Part shown: positions 1 to 9,373 of the stretch, one piece after another
Layout of the letters: every line of letters starts with the position of its first letter
Numbering within the stretch: the stretch's first letter is position 1
Origin: Streptomyces sp. ALI-76-A
GTDB taxonomy: Bacteria > Actinomycetota > Actinomycetes > Streptomycetales > Streptomycetaceae
Direction of reading: 5' to 3'
Assembly: GCF_030287445.1 (NCBI RefSeq)
Contig: NZ_JASVWB010000002.1
Span: 6,262,001 to 6,326,000, forward strand
DNA: 64,000 bases
Notes under the pieces: model-generated
Told to the model about the DNA's origin: nothing
Databases searched by the model: none
What the model saw: only the letters and a program-made list of their open reading frames with translations
Made by a program: the position numbers and the translations under genes

Positions 1-2
1 AC

Positions 3-509
3 CACCGTGGCGACGGCGTCACGCTCACCGGGCGGGGCTATGTCCTCGTCCGCTGGCAGATCTCCCCCAAGTACCGGCCCGGCGGCCTGGTGATGCCCGC
101 CTGGACCGGCCTCAGGGGCCGGCTCTTCCACGTGGCCTCGGGCGGCGGCCGCCGCATGGACGACCCGCTCCCCGGCACCCCCGACGGCTACGCCACCGGC
201 ATGGGCGGACCGGACATCGGCTACGCCGTCCTGCCGGACGGCACCCAGCAGATGTGGCAGAACGAGTACTTCTACGTCGACGGCGACGTCACCCTCACGG
301 TGAACGAGCGGGGCGCCGACTACGGCGTCAGCGTCTTCCCGACGACCTGGGACGCGGTGACCGAGGACATCACGACCGGCCCCGCCCAGGGTGTGATCCG
401 CCACGGCCTGGTCCGTGACACCGGCACGGACGCGGCGCCGGTGCCGCAGTACGTCACCCGCGCGAACCCGGCCGATCCGGCGACCGTCCCTCAGGACTCC
501 CGCGTGTGA
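3..509 (+). CDS. C-terminal part of an unrecognised protein
   Basis: The reading frame is open from the window edge and stops with TGA at 507-509. The visible 168 residues are soluble in character, without membrane segments, and rich in aromatic and glycine residues (for example RLFHVASGGG, then MWQNEYFYVDGDV). The segment looks like an antiparallel beta-rich domain, but I cannot assign it to a family. The true start lies upstream of the window, so domain order and any signal peptide are unknown. Codon use is typical high-GC third position, which supports it being a real gene. Confidence 0.7.
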   Translation, partial: HRGDGVTLTGRGYVLVRWQISPKYRPGGLVMPAWTGLRGRLFHVASGGGRRMDDPLPGTPDGYATGMGGPDIGYAVLPDGTQQMWQNEYFYVDGDVTLTVNERGADYGVSVFPTTWDAVTEDITTGPAQGVIRHGLVRDTGTDAAPVPQYVTRANPADPATVPQDSRV

Positions 510-530
510 CGGTCCCGCGCCTCCATCACC

Positions 531-833
531 TCGACGCCGTGCTCGAAGGCCCACGCGCCGAAGGCGTTCTGCCCTGTCGACGTCTGGCGGCTGCCCCCGC
601 CGGTCCTCCACGGCCGCCCCCTCGCGGTTCCCTGTGCGGGGGACGACGAACCGGCGCTGTCCGTCGTCCGGCGACTCGTGCGCGACCACGGCTGCCGCCC
701 GCTGAACGCCGGGGGACCGGACCGCGCCCCGCTGCTGGAGGCGACGGCGGCGCTGCTGACGGGGCTGTGCGTGGGGCAGGGGGCGGACGCACAGGCGATC
801 GCACCGCCCGTGGAGTTCGCGGGACCGCGGCTA
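531..833 (+). pseudogene. Remnant of an F420-dependent NADP reductase-like (NAD(P)-binding) gene, 3' part only
   Basis: One forward frame (codons starting at 531, 534 and so on) reads ...KAFCPVDVWRLPPPVL, then AVPCAGDDEPALSVVRRLV, then LLEATAALLTGLCVGQGAD and AQAIAPPVEFAG. This is the pattern of the C-terminal half of NADPH:F420 reductase-like proteins ('VKAFNT...', 'V.GDD..A...V..L....G', 'LE..A.LLIGL..G.GAD...A.P.E'). No start codon or Rossmann GxGxxG precedes it; the preceding gene ends only 20 bp upstream, so the N-terminal half is gone. It runs directly into the 169-bp repeat at 831. Either a deletion removed the front of the gene or it was displaced when the repeat arrived. The family call rests on motif memory. 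Confidence 0.6.
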
Positions 834-999
834 GTGCCGCGGCAGGCAACGTTCGCCCGTCAAGGAGCGGCGTCCGGTGCGTGCTCTCGGCGTGCCGGCC
901 GGAAGCCCTCGTACTGGATGTACTTGGGCTTTCGGCCGGTGCGGCGAGAGGGCGTGCCGGGCGTCGCGACGGGGCGAACGTTGCCTGCCACGGCACTAG
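831..999. repeat. 169-bp inverted-repeat element, copy 1 (MITE-like)
   Basis: It begins CTAGTGCCGCGGCAGG and ends in the inverted complement, with 28-bp terminal inverted repeats carrying one mismatch (right arm, near 990). Inside the arms the sequence continues as a long imperfect palindrome that folds around an apex with paired AAGCCC/GGGCTT and GTAC/GTAC near 904-931. Copy 2 at 49441-49609 is the same length and differs at only two positions, each a private change in one arm. CTAG stands at both ends, as expected of a 4-bp target duplication or a palindromic terminus. The right CTAG provides the TAG stop of the glycerophosphodiesterase gene on the minus strand. No protein-coding capacity is evident. 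Confidence 0.9.
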
Positions 1000-1787
1000 C
1001 TCCCGCCCTGGGCGCCGCGTCCGGTGATTCCGGTGTGCCCCGTGGCCACGGGGCGGTTCGCGGGCAGGGGCCGGCCGGTGCCGGTGCCGCCGCTGTTGTC
1101 GCAGTCGCTGTCGCGCAGGGCGCACAGGGTGTCGATGCGGTTGGTGGTGATCGAGTCGACGCCCAGGGCGAGCAGGCGGCGCATGGAGCGGCGGGTGTCG
1201 GGGGTCCAGACGGAGAGCAGGTGGCCGTCGGCGTGCACGCGGTCGGCGAGGGCGCGGTCCACCAGCCCGAAGCGGTAGTTGAGCCAGCGCGGCCGTACCG
1301 CCGCCAGCAACGCGGGCCGGGGCGGCGCCAGCGTCGTCCAGGTCAGCGCGATCTCCGCGGCCGCGTCGGCGGCGCGGACCGCGAGCATGGCCGGGGCGCC
1401 CGCGCAGTAGTAGACGCGGTCCTGTGCCCCGCGCTCGCGGACGACGTCCACGATCCGGCGGGCCACCCGCACGTCGGGGGTGCCCGGCAGGTCGAGCATC
1501 ACCCGGCTGCCGTCGGTCGCGTCGAGGGCCTCCGCGAGCGTCGGCACCCTGCCGTCCGTGAGCCCGCGCACCTCGTCGGCGGACAGCGCGAGCAGCGGCC
1601 GGTCGTGCTCCCACAGCCGCTTCAACGTGTGGTCGTGCAGCAGGACGGGGACGCCGTCCCGGGTGAGCCGTACGTCGATCTCGACCGCGTCCGCGCCCCG
1701 CCGGAGCGCGGAACGCAGTGAGTCGACGGTGTTCTCACGGACCCGGTAGGGGTCGCCGCGGTGGGCCACGGCGGTCAGCTTCTGCAT
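996..1787 (-). CDS. Glycerophosphodiester phosphodiesterase family protein
   Basis: This 263-residue protein hydrolyses glycerophosphodiesters to glycerol-3-phosphate and an alcohol. The GDPD signature is complete: AHRGD with H9 and R10, REN at 17-19, EIDVRLTRDG with metal ligands E36 and D38, and H51 in VLLHDHT. The TIM-barrel core ends near residue 225 and is followed by a low-complexity Gly/Thr/Pro tail. No signal peptide is visible, so it probably acts in the cytoplasm. Start ATG at 1787 is the first residue before the conserved strand. The stop TAG is the minus-strand reading of the CTAG that ends the 169-bp repeat, so the repeat abuts the gene exactly at its stop codon. Confidence 0.9.
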   Translation of the reverse strand: MQKLTAVAHRGDPYRVRENTVDSLRSALRRGADAVEIDVRLTRDGVPVLLHDHTLKRLWEHDRPLLALSADEVRGLTDGRVPTLAEALDATDGSRVMLDLPGTPDVRVARRIVDVVRERGAQDRVYYCAGAPAMLAVRAADAAAEIALTWTTLAPPRPALLAAVRPRWLNYRFGLVDRALADRVHADGHLLSVWTPDTRRSMRRLLALGVDSITTNRIDTLCALRDSDCDNSGGTGTGRPLPANRPVATGHTGITGRGAQGGS

Positions 1788-1875
1788 GGGTCCATTGTGG
1801 TGGGCGCCGGGCGGTGCCGGACGGGTCGCCGGGGTGGCCGCGCGAGCTCGCACCGGCCGCGGCTGAGGTCGTGCC

Positions 1876-2937
1876 TCAGGAGGCGAGCCAGGCAGCGGTG
1901 TACGCGTCGATCTCGTCCTTGATCCGGGTCCGGCCGGCCGCGTCCAGGAACGACGCCTCGACCGCGTTCTTCGCCAGCTCGGCCACGCCCCGCTCGTCGA
2001 GGTCCAGCAGCCGGGCGGCGACCGCGTACTCGTTGTTGAGGTCGGTGCCGAACATCGGCGGGTCGTCGGAGTTGACGGTGACCAGCACCCCGGCCCGCAC
2101 GAACTCCTTGATCGGGTGCTCGTCGAGGGCCGGGACCGCGCGCGTGGCGATGTTGGAGGTGGGGCACACCTCCAGCGCGATCCGGTGCTCGGCGAGGTGG
2201 GCGAGGAGCTTCTCGTCGCGCGCGGAGCTGGTGCCGTGTCCGATGCGCTCGGCGCGCAGGTGGGTGAGCGCGTCCCACACCGTCTCGGGGCCGGTGGTCT
2301 CGCCGGCGTGCGGCACCGACCGCAGTCCGGCGGCGATCGCCCGGTCGAAGTACGGCTTGAACTGCGGCCGGGGCACACCGATCTCGGGTCCGCCGAGCCC
2401 GAAGGAGACCAGTCCCTCCGGCCGCACCCGGTCGTCGGTGGCCAGCCGGGTCGTCTCCTCGGCGGCCTCCAGGCCGGCCTCGCCGGGGATGTCGAAGCAC
2501 CAGCGCAGGACGGTCCCGAACTCGGCCTCCGCCGCCTTGCGGGCGTCCTCGATCGCCGCCATGAACGCGAGCTCGTCTATCCCGCGCCGGACCGAGGAGA
2601 ACGGGGTGATGGTCAGCTCGGCGTAGCGCACCTGCTGACGGGCCAGTTCCCGGGCCACCTCGTACGTCAGCAGCCGTACGTCCTCCGGGGTGCGGACCAG
2701 GTCGACGACGGACAGGTACACGTCGATGAAGTGGGCGAAGTCCGTGAAGGAGAAGTAGTCGGCCAGGGCCTCGGGGTCGGTGGGCACCTTGGAGTCGGGG
2801 TGGCGGGCGGCCAGTTGGGAGACGATGCGCGGGGAGGCGGAGCCCACGTGGTGCACGTGCAGTTCGGCCTTGGGCAGCGACGCGATGAAGGCGCGCAGGT
2901 CGCGGGGGACATGTGCGTCGACGAGGTGGTCGGTCAT
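1876..2937 (-). CDS. Adenosine deaminase-family enzyme, likely aminodeoxyfutalosine deaminase
   Basis: The 353-residue protein is a cytoplasmic Zn-dependent amidohydrolase. Metal and catalytic residues are all visible: H27 and H29 in ELHVHH, H210 and E213 in VPHAGE, H234 in RIGHGT, and D291/D292 in VNSDDP. The HVHHVGS version of the first motif differs from the HLHLDGA of classical adenosine deaminase. It matches my memory of the Streptomyces paralogue shown to deaminate 6-aminodeoxyfutalosine in the futalosine menaquinone pathway, so that is the preferred substrate call; adenosine is the alternative. Start ATG at 2937 follows GGGGAGG at 5-6 bp spacing. No other menaquinone gene is in the window. 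Confidence 0.85.
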   Translation of the reverse strand: MTDHLVDAHVPRDLRAFIASLPKAELHVHHVGSASPRIVSQLAARHPDSKVPTDPEALADYFSFTDFAHFIDVYLSVVDLVRTPEDVRLLTYEVARELARQQVRYAELTITPFSSVRRGIDELAFMAAIEDARKAAEAEFGTVLRWCFDIPGEAGLEAAEETTRLATDDRVRPEGLVSFGLGGPEIGVPRPQFKPYFDRAIAAGLRSVPHAGETTGPETVWDALTHLRAERIGHGTSSARDEKLLAHLAEHRIALEVCPTSNIATRAVPALDEHPIKEFVRAGVLVTVNSDDPPMFGTDLNNEYAVAARLLDLDERGVAELAKNAVEASFLDAAGRTRIKDEIDAYTAAWLAS

Positions 2938-3127
2938 GGGGGCCTCCCCGGGCAGGGCGCCGGGCACCGGGCGGGGTGCGGCGCGGGTGATCGGCTGATC
3001 GAGTGCGGTGCACATCGTAGGCCGTGGGCGGGGGATCCCCGCTGCCGGGCCGGGCCGGGACCGGCCTGAGGCGGGCCGGAGGTGAGGCCGTAGCATGGCG
3101 GCACAGAACGACCGAGGGGGACATGAC

Positions 3128-3856
3128 ATGACGGACGCGACGGAGCCGAACGGCGGGGCCGGTGGCGGTCACGACCCCTGGGCGGCGCCGGAGAACAAGC
3201 CGTCCCTGGACAAGAACCAGGCGCCCGGCACCGGCGAGACCCCCGGCACCGGCCGACCGCCCGCCTCGCAGCCGCCGTCCGTGCACAACCAGGCCACGGT
3301 CACCTCGATGCCCGCCGCCGACGGGTTCGCCGCCCCCGGCCACGGCTCGCCCGGCTACCCGCCGCCCGGCGCCGCGGCCTCCCCGGGCGCGACCGCTTCC
3401 GGCGGACCCGGTGCCGTACCTCCCCCGCCCGTCGCGCCCACCGGCCCCGCGGCCCCCGGCGGATACGGCTACCCCTCCTATCCCCCCGGCTACGGCTGGC
3501 CCGGTATGCAGCCGCCCCCGCAGAACGGCATGGGCATCGCGGCGATGGTGCTGGGCATCCTGTCCTGCTGCCTGTTCTGCCTCTACGGCATCGTGTCGAT
3601 CGTGCTCGGCATCCTCGCCGTGGTCTTCGGTCTCAAGGGGAAGAAGCGGGCCGAGCGCGGCGAGGCCAACAATCACGGCCAGGCGCAGGCCGGCCTGATC
3701 ACGGGCGTCATCGGCATCATCCTGGGCGTCGCGGTGATCGTCCTGCTCGCCATCGGGATCACGGCCGCGATCAACTCGGACGACTACTACGACGACCCCT
3801 ACAACGCCCTCCGGGCCGCGGCGGCGTCGGCGTCGACGACGGTCGCGCACCACTGA
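3128..3856 (+). CDS. DUF4190-type membrane protein with Pro/Gly-rich N-terminus
   Basis: 242 residues. The first ~130 are a disordered Pro/Gly/Ala-rich cytoplasmic tail, with PYP/GYG repeats near 115-130. This is followed by NGMGIAAMVLGILSCC and two hydrophobic segments (about 137-167 and 195-220) separated by a basic loop KGKKRAERGEANNHGQAQ. That pattern defines the small DUF4190 proteins of actinobacteria, of unknown function. ATG 3128 is chosen because a GAGGGGG site lies about 9 bp upstream; an in-frame ATG at 3095 is possible. The next gene is a paralogue in tandem. The C-terminal tail is acidic with a DDYYDDPY run. Confidence 0.8.
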   Translation: MTDATEPNGGAGGGHDPWAAPENKPSLDKNQAPGTGETPGTGRPPASQPPSVHNQATVTSMPAADGFAAPGHGSPGYPPPGAAASPGATASGGPGAVPPPPVAPTGPAAPGGYGYPSYPPGYGWPGMQPPPQNGMGIAAMVLGILSCCLFCLYGIVSIVLGILAVVFGLKGKKRAERGEANNHGQAQAGLITGVIGIILGVAVIVLLAIGITAAINSDDYYDDPYNALRAAAASASTTVAHH

Positions 3857-3992
3857 CGTACCGGCCGGGTACCGCCGCGCACCGGCCACGCGCCGTCGGC
3901 GCACCGGCCCCGGCGGCCTGCCGGAACGGCGCCCCCCGAGGTGACCAGGGCCACTACGATGCCCTGGCAGGGCAACGAGGGGAGAGCAGTTC

Positions 3993-4499
3993 ATGTCCGA
4001 CGCCAATCCCGGATCCGGTGGGTTCGGGCCACCGCCACCGCCGCCGTCGCAACCGCCGCAGCAGCCGGCCGGGGGCTACGCCTATCCGCAGTCCGCTCCG
4101 GGCTACGGCTATCCGAGCCCGGGTCCGTCCTATCCGGGCCAGGCCCCGTCCTATCCGGTGGCTCCCGCGGTGGGCGCCTACCCGCAGACGCCCGGTTACC
4201 CCGGCTACGCCATGGCGCCGCAGCCGAGCAACGGCATGGGCACGACGGGGCTGGTGCTGGGCATCATCGGCGTCGTGTGCAGCGTGACGTTCTTCCTGTG
4301 GTTCTTCGGGGTCATCCTCGGGATCCTCGGCATCATCTTCGGCGCGATCGGCCGCGGCAAGGCCAACCGCGGCGAGGCCACCAACAAGGGCGCGGCGACC
4401 GCCGGACTGGTCTGCGGGATCGTCGCCACCGTGATCCTCCCGCTGCTGGGGGTCATCCTGTTCGCGAGCGTGATGGGTGCCTTCGGGGCGGCGTCCTGA
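3993..4499 (+). CDS. DUF4190-type membrane protein, tandem paralogue
   Basis: 168 residues with the same plan as the preceding gene: a Pro/Tyr/Gly-rich tail to about residue 80, then NGMGTTGLVLGIIGVVCSV, a first membrane hairpin, the loop GRGKANRGEATNKGAATAG and a final membrane segment. The shared NGMG and RGEA.N.G.A.AGL motifs show duplication from a common ancestor. RBS GAGGGGAGAG precedes ATG 3993. The function is unknown; proteins of this type are often predicted to sit near cell-division or envelope proteins, but nothing here shows that. Confidence 0.8.
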   Translation: MSDANPGSGGFGPPPPPPSQPPQQPAGGYAYPQSAPGYGYPSPGPSYPGQAPSYPVAPAVGAYPQTPGYPGYAMAPQPSNGMGTTGLVLGIIGVVCSVTFFLWFFGVILGILGIIFGAIGRGKANRGEATNKGAATAGLVCGIVATVILPLLGVILFASVMGAFGAAS

Positions 4500-4586
4500 G
4501 GCTTCGGAGGAGCGCCCTGAGGCGCTGAGGCGGGGCCGCCCCGGGGACCGGACCCGCCTCGTCCGGCCCGGGGACCGGCCTCACCT

Positions 4587-5186
4587 TCATCCGGCCCGCA
4601 GCCGCTCCCGCGCCTCCATCAGCGCGAAGCCCAGCAGGTTCGGCCCGCGCCACCGCTCGGGATCCTGAGCCGCCTCGTCGTCCGCGGCCAGACCGATGCC
4701 CCACACCCGGTCCACGGGGCTCGCCTCCACCAGCACCCGGGTGCCGGTGGTCAGCAGGAACCAGCGCAGCTCGGGGTGCGCGGCGAACTTGTGGACGCTG
4801 CCCTCGACCACGATCTGGAACCGCTCGCGCCGCCAGGTCTCGTCGTCGAAGCCGCGCACGAGCCGGCCCGCCTTCTTGGCCTCGGCCGGCGATCTGGCCG
4901 CCAGCGCCTGCCGCTCCGCCTGGGCGTCGTCGAACAGCCGCGCCTTGCGCGCCATCATCCAGTGCTCGGCAGTCGCGTAGGAGACGCCGTCCACCGTGAA
5001 CGGCGACGGCCACCACTGGCTCAGACAGCTCGCCCCCACCCGGCCGTCCGGGCGCGGCCGGTGGCCCCAGAAGTGCAGATACTTGATCCGCGCCCCCGCC
5101 CTGACCTGCCTGACCAGCGCCTCGTGCGAGTCGATCTTCCCCGTGGTTCCCGCCATGCCCGCGAGTCTGACAGGCACCACCGACAT
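4587..5186 (-). CDS. NADAR family protein (YbiA-like N-glycosidase)
   Basis: 199 residues with a complete NADAR/DUF1768 domain: KYLHFWGHRP at 36-45, CLSQWWPSPFTVDG, YATAEHWMMARKARLF, KKAGRLVRGFDD and WRGPNLLGFALMEARERL at the C-terminus. Members remove riboflavin-pathway intermediates by cleaving N-glycosidic bonds, and others act on ADP-ribose-type adducts, so a metabolite-repair or ADP-ribosylation-related role is possible. Start ATG 5186 is preferred over ATG 5156 because AGGGG sits 5-6 bp before it. It is transcribed away from the polyamine operon and shares that intergenic region. Confidence 0.85.
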   Translation of the reverse strand: MSVVPVRLAGMAGTTGKIDSHEALVRQVRAGARIKYLHFWGHRPRPDGRVGASCLSQWWPSPFTVDGVSYATAEHWMMARKARLFDDAQAERQALAARSPAEAKKAGRLVRGFDDETWRRERFQIVVEGSVHKFAAHPELRWFLLTTGTRVLVEASPVDRVWGIGLAADDEAAQDPERWRGPNLLGFALMEARERLRAG

Positions 5187-5228
5187 CCTGTCCCCTCTTT
5201 TCCAGGGCCGCTCGACACCTGGTCGACA

Positions 5229-5264
5229 GATTCCGTCGCGTAACCAAAAGGCAACAACGGAATC
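5229..5264. promoter_or_regulatory. 8-bp inverted repeat, candidate operator before the polyamine operon
   Basis: GATTCCGT at 5229-5236 and ACGGAATC at 5257-5264 form perfect arms separated by 20 bp. The right arm ends 2 bp before a candidate -35 box. Placement in the divergent gap between the NADAR gene and the polyamine operon suggests a regulator site. A PucR or TetR-type protein is possible, but no evidence selects one. Confidence 0.4.
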
Positions 5265-5266
5265 AC

Positions 5267-5295
5267 TTGTTGGACCGCCTTTGCTCTGTCAGGAT
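5267..5295 (+). promoter_or_regulatory. Candidate promoter of the polyamine operon
   Basis: TTGTTG (5267-5272), 17-bp spacer, CAGGAT (5290-5295) fits the sigma-HrdB type apart from the first base of the -10. Transcription would begin near 5302, about 60 bp before ATG 5365. The sequence around it is unusually AT-rich for this chromosome. Confidence 0.45.
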
Positions 5296-5364
5296 CAGCA
5301 GTCAAATCGAGCTGGAGCTACGTCATCCGCCTCCGTGAGCGGGGCGACGGCGGAGGAGAGCGAC

Positions 5365-6900
5365 ATGCACAACCCGGGCACTGCCACCCCCGGCCGGTTC
5401 GCGCCCCAGGAACACCTCGCGGACGGCGCCCAGTTCATCGCGGGCCGCCCGGCCCAGGGCACCTCCGGCCGTACGCACGCGGTCGTCGACCCGGCGACCG
5501 GCGAGGAGGTGTATCCGTACGAACTGGCGAGCGCCGCCGACGTGGACGCGGCCGTGGCCGCTGCCCGCGCGGCCTTCCCGGGCTGGTCGTCGGCCACCCC
5601 GGGCGAGCGTTCCGACGCCCTGCACCGGTTCGCCGCCGTGCTGGCCGAGCGCGCGGAGGTGTTCGCCCGCGCGGAGTCCCTCCAGTGCGGCAAGCCGCTG
5701 AAGCTGAGCCGCGAGTTCGACGTCCCGGGCACGATCGACAACATCGCGTTCTTCGCGGGCGCCGCCCGGCACCTCCAGGGACAGTCCGCCGGCGAGTACT
5801 CCGGCGACCACACCTCGTACGTCCGCCGCGAGCCCATCGGCGTCGTCGGCTCCGTCGCACCCTGGAACTACCCCCTCCAGATGGCCGCCTGGAAGATCCT
5901 CCCGGCCATCGCCGCGGGCAACACGATCGTGCTCAAGCCCGCCGAGCTCACCCCGCTCACCTCGCTGCTCTTCGCCCGGGCGGCCACCGACGCCGGGATC
6001 CCGGACGGTGTCGTCAACATCGTCACCGGCACCGGCACGCAGGCCGGCGAACGCCTCGTCGGCCACCCGGACGTGGCCATGACCTCGTTCACCGGCTCCA
6101 CCGCCGTCGGCAAGCGCGTCGCCGAGATCGCCACGGCCACCGTCAAGCGCCTCCACCTGGAGCTCGGCGGCAAGGCGCCCTTCCTGGTCTTCGACGACGC
6201 CGACCTGGAGGCGGCCGTCCACGGCGCGGTCGCGGGCGCGCTCATCAACACCGGGCAGGACTGCACGGCCGCCACGCGCGCGTACGTGCAGCGGCCCCTC
6301 TACGAGGCGTTCGTCGAGCGGACGGCCGCCCTCATGGAGACGGTCCGGCTGGGCGATCCCTTCGCGCCGGGCACCGATCTCGGCCCGCTGATCTCACACG
6401 CCCAGCGCGACCGGGTGGCCGGGTTCGTCGACCGGGCGCGGGCCTACGCGCGCGTGGTGACCGGCGGTGAGGCCCCGCAGGGGGATCTCAGGAACGGCGC
6501 CTACTATCGCCCCACCCTGATCGCGGACGCCGCCCAGGACAGCGAGATCGTCCAGTCCGAGATCTTCGGGCCGGTCCTGGCCGTCCTGCCCTTCGACACC
6601 GACGACGAGGGGATCCGGCTGGCCAACGACACCCCGTACGGGCTCGCCGCCTCCGCCTGGAGCCGGGACGTCTACCGGGCAGGCCGCGCCACCCGCGAGA
6701 TCAAGGCGGGCTGCGTCTGGGTCAACGACCACATTCCGATCATCAGCGAGATGCCCCACGGCGGGTACCGGGCGTCCGGCTTCGGCAAGGACATGTCCGC
6801 GTACTCGTTCGAGGAGTACACGCAGATCAAGCACGTCATGTTCGACAACACGGCGGTGCCCCGCAAGGACTGGCACCGCACGATCTTCGGGGACCGATAG
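5365..6900 (+). CDS. NAD-dependent aldehyde dehydrogenase, gamma-aminobutyraldehyde dehydrogenase type
   Basis: 511 residues, full-length ALDH superfamily. Catalytic residues are present: N168 in PWNYP, E266 in LELGGK and nucleophile C300 in NTGQDCTA. In this context the likely reaction is oxidation of 4-aminobutanal (from putrescine) to GABA, and the GQDCTA active-site form is common in gamma-aminobutyraldehyde and betaine aldehyde dehydrogenases. GGAGGAG lies 7 bp before ATG 5365. It is the first gene of an operon with the polyamine ABC transporter and the amine oxidoreductase. The substrate call is an inference from the neighbours. Confidence 0.9.
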   Translation: MHNPGTATPGRFAPQEHLADGAQFIAGRPAQGTSGRTHAVVDPATGEEVYPYELASAADVDAAVAAARAAFPGWSSATPGERSDALHRFAAVLAERAEVFARAESLQCGKPLKLSREFDVPGTIDNIAFFAGAARHLQGQSAGEYSGDHTSYVRREPIGVVGSVAPWNYPLQMAAWKILPAIAAGNTIVLKPAELTPLTSLLFARAATDAGIPDGVVNIVTGTGTQAGERLVGHPDVAMTSFTGSTAVGKRVAEIATATVKRLHLELGGKAPFLVFDDADLEAAVHGAVAGALINTGQDCTAATRAYVQRPLYEAFVERTAALMETVRLGDPFAPGTDLGPLISHAQRDRVAGFVDRARAYARVVTGGEAPQGDLRNGAYYRPTLIADAAQDSEIVQSEIFGPVLAVLPFDTDDEGIRLANDTPYGLAASAWSRDVYRAGRATREIKAGCVWVNDHIPIISEMPHGGYRASGFGKDMSAYSFEEYTQIKHVMFDNTAVPRKDWHRTIFGDR

Positions 6901-6959
6901 CCGTATTCGGGCCGCCTGACCCGCGGCCGCCCACACCCTCCCGAAAGGGCACCACGCGC

Positions 6960-8203
6960 ATGGAGCAGTACGAGCCCGACCGCCTGTCCCCGGCCCAGGT
7001 GGCCGCCATGCGGCGCAGCTTCAGGAACGGCCGGGCCGCCATGACCCGGCGCTCCCTGTTGCGCGCCTCCGCGGGCGGCGCGCTCGCGGCCGGCGGTCTC
7101 GGCGCGCTGAGCGCCTGCGGCATCCCGGCGGCGGGCAAGACGCAGGGCGGGGTCTCGGCGGACGACCGCTCGGCGAAGGAGAAGACCGTCTCCTTCTCCA
7201 ACTGGACCGAGTACATGGACGTCGACGAGACCGGGAAGCACCACCCCACCCTCGACCAGTTCACGCGGCGGACCGGCGTCAAGGTCAAGTACACCGAGGA
7301 CATCAACGACAACAACGAGTTCTTCGGCAAGATCAAGCCGCAGCTCGCCGCGGGCCAGGACACCGGCCGCGACCTCATCGTCCTCACCGACTGGCTGGCC
7401 GGTCGCCTGATCCGCCTCGGGTGGGTGCAGAAACTCGACCCGGCCAACCTCCCGCACGCCTACGCCAACCTGTCCGCGCAGTTCCGCAGCCCCGACTGGG
7501 ACCCGGGCCGCGCCTACTCGTACGTGTGGCAGGGCATCTCGACGGTCATCGCCTACAACAAGAAGGCACTCGACGGCGTCGAGGTGACGTCGGTCTCCGA
7601 CCTGCTCGACAACCCCAAGCTCAAAGGCAGGGTCGGTTTCCTGTCGGAGATGCGCGACAGCGTCGGCATGACCCTGCTGGACATGGGCAAGGACCCGGCG
7701 ACGTTCACCGCCGACGACTACGACGCGGCCATCGCCCGCCTCCAGAAGGCCGTCGACCGGGGCCAGATCCGCCGCTTCACCGGCAACGACTACACCTCCG
7801 ACCTCAGCAGCGGCGACTTCGCGGCCTGCGTCGCCTGGGCCGGTGACGTGGTCCAGCTCAAGGCGGACAGCCCCGACATCGACTTCCTGATCCCGGACAG
7901 CGGCTACATGACGTCGACCGACAACCTGCTGATCCCCAACAAGGCCCGGCACAAGACGAACGCCGAACGGCTCATCGACTTCTACTACGAGCCGAAGCCG
8001 GCCGCCGAACTGGCCGCGTACATCAACTACGTGTGTCCCGTCGACGGGGTGAAGGCCGAGCTGGCGAAGATCGACGAGGACGCGGCGAACAACCCGCTGA
8101 TCATCCCGGACAAGGCCATGGCCGAGAAGTCCCACGCCTTCCGCTCGCTGAGTTCGACGGAAGAGACCGAGTTCGAAGAGAAGTTCGCGAAGCTGACGGG
8201 GGC

Positions 8204-8207
<4 letters not shown>
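6960..8207 (+). CDS. potD: Polyamine (spermidine/putrescine) ABC transporter substrate-binding lipoprotein
   Basis: 415 residues. The N-terminus carries a twin-arginine signal (MTRRSLLRAS near residue 28) and a lipobox ending LSAC, so it should be Tat-exported and lipid-anchored. The mature part has the PotD/PotF pattern: FSNWTEYMDVDE, DLIVLTDWLAGRLI, YVWQGISTVIAYN and SPDIDFLIPDSGYMTSTDNLLIP. It lies 59 bp after the aldehyde dehydrogenase and overlaps the ATPase gene by 4 bp. It delivers polyamines to the two permeases downstream. Confidence 0.9.

Positions 8208-9372
<1,165 letters not shown>

Positions 9373-9373
<1 letters not shown>

Noticed and set aside
526..1614. Frames running through the 169-bp repeat into the flanking genes
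   Set aside because: The repeat is identical at two unrelated sites and codes for different junk in each context.
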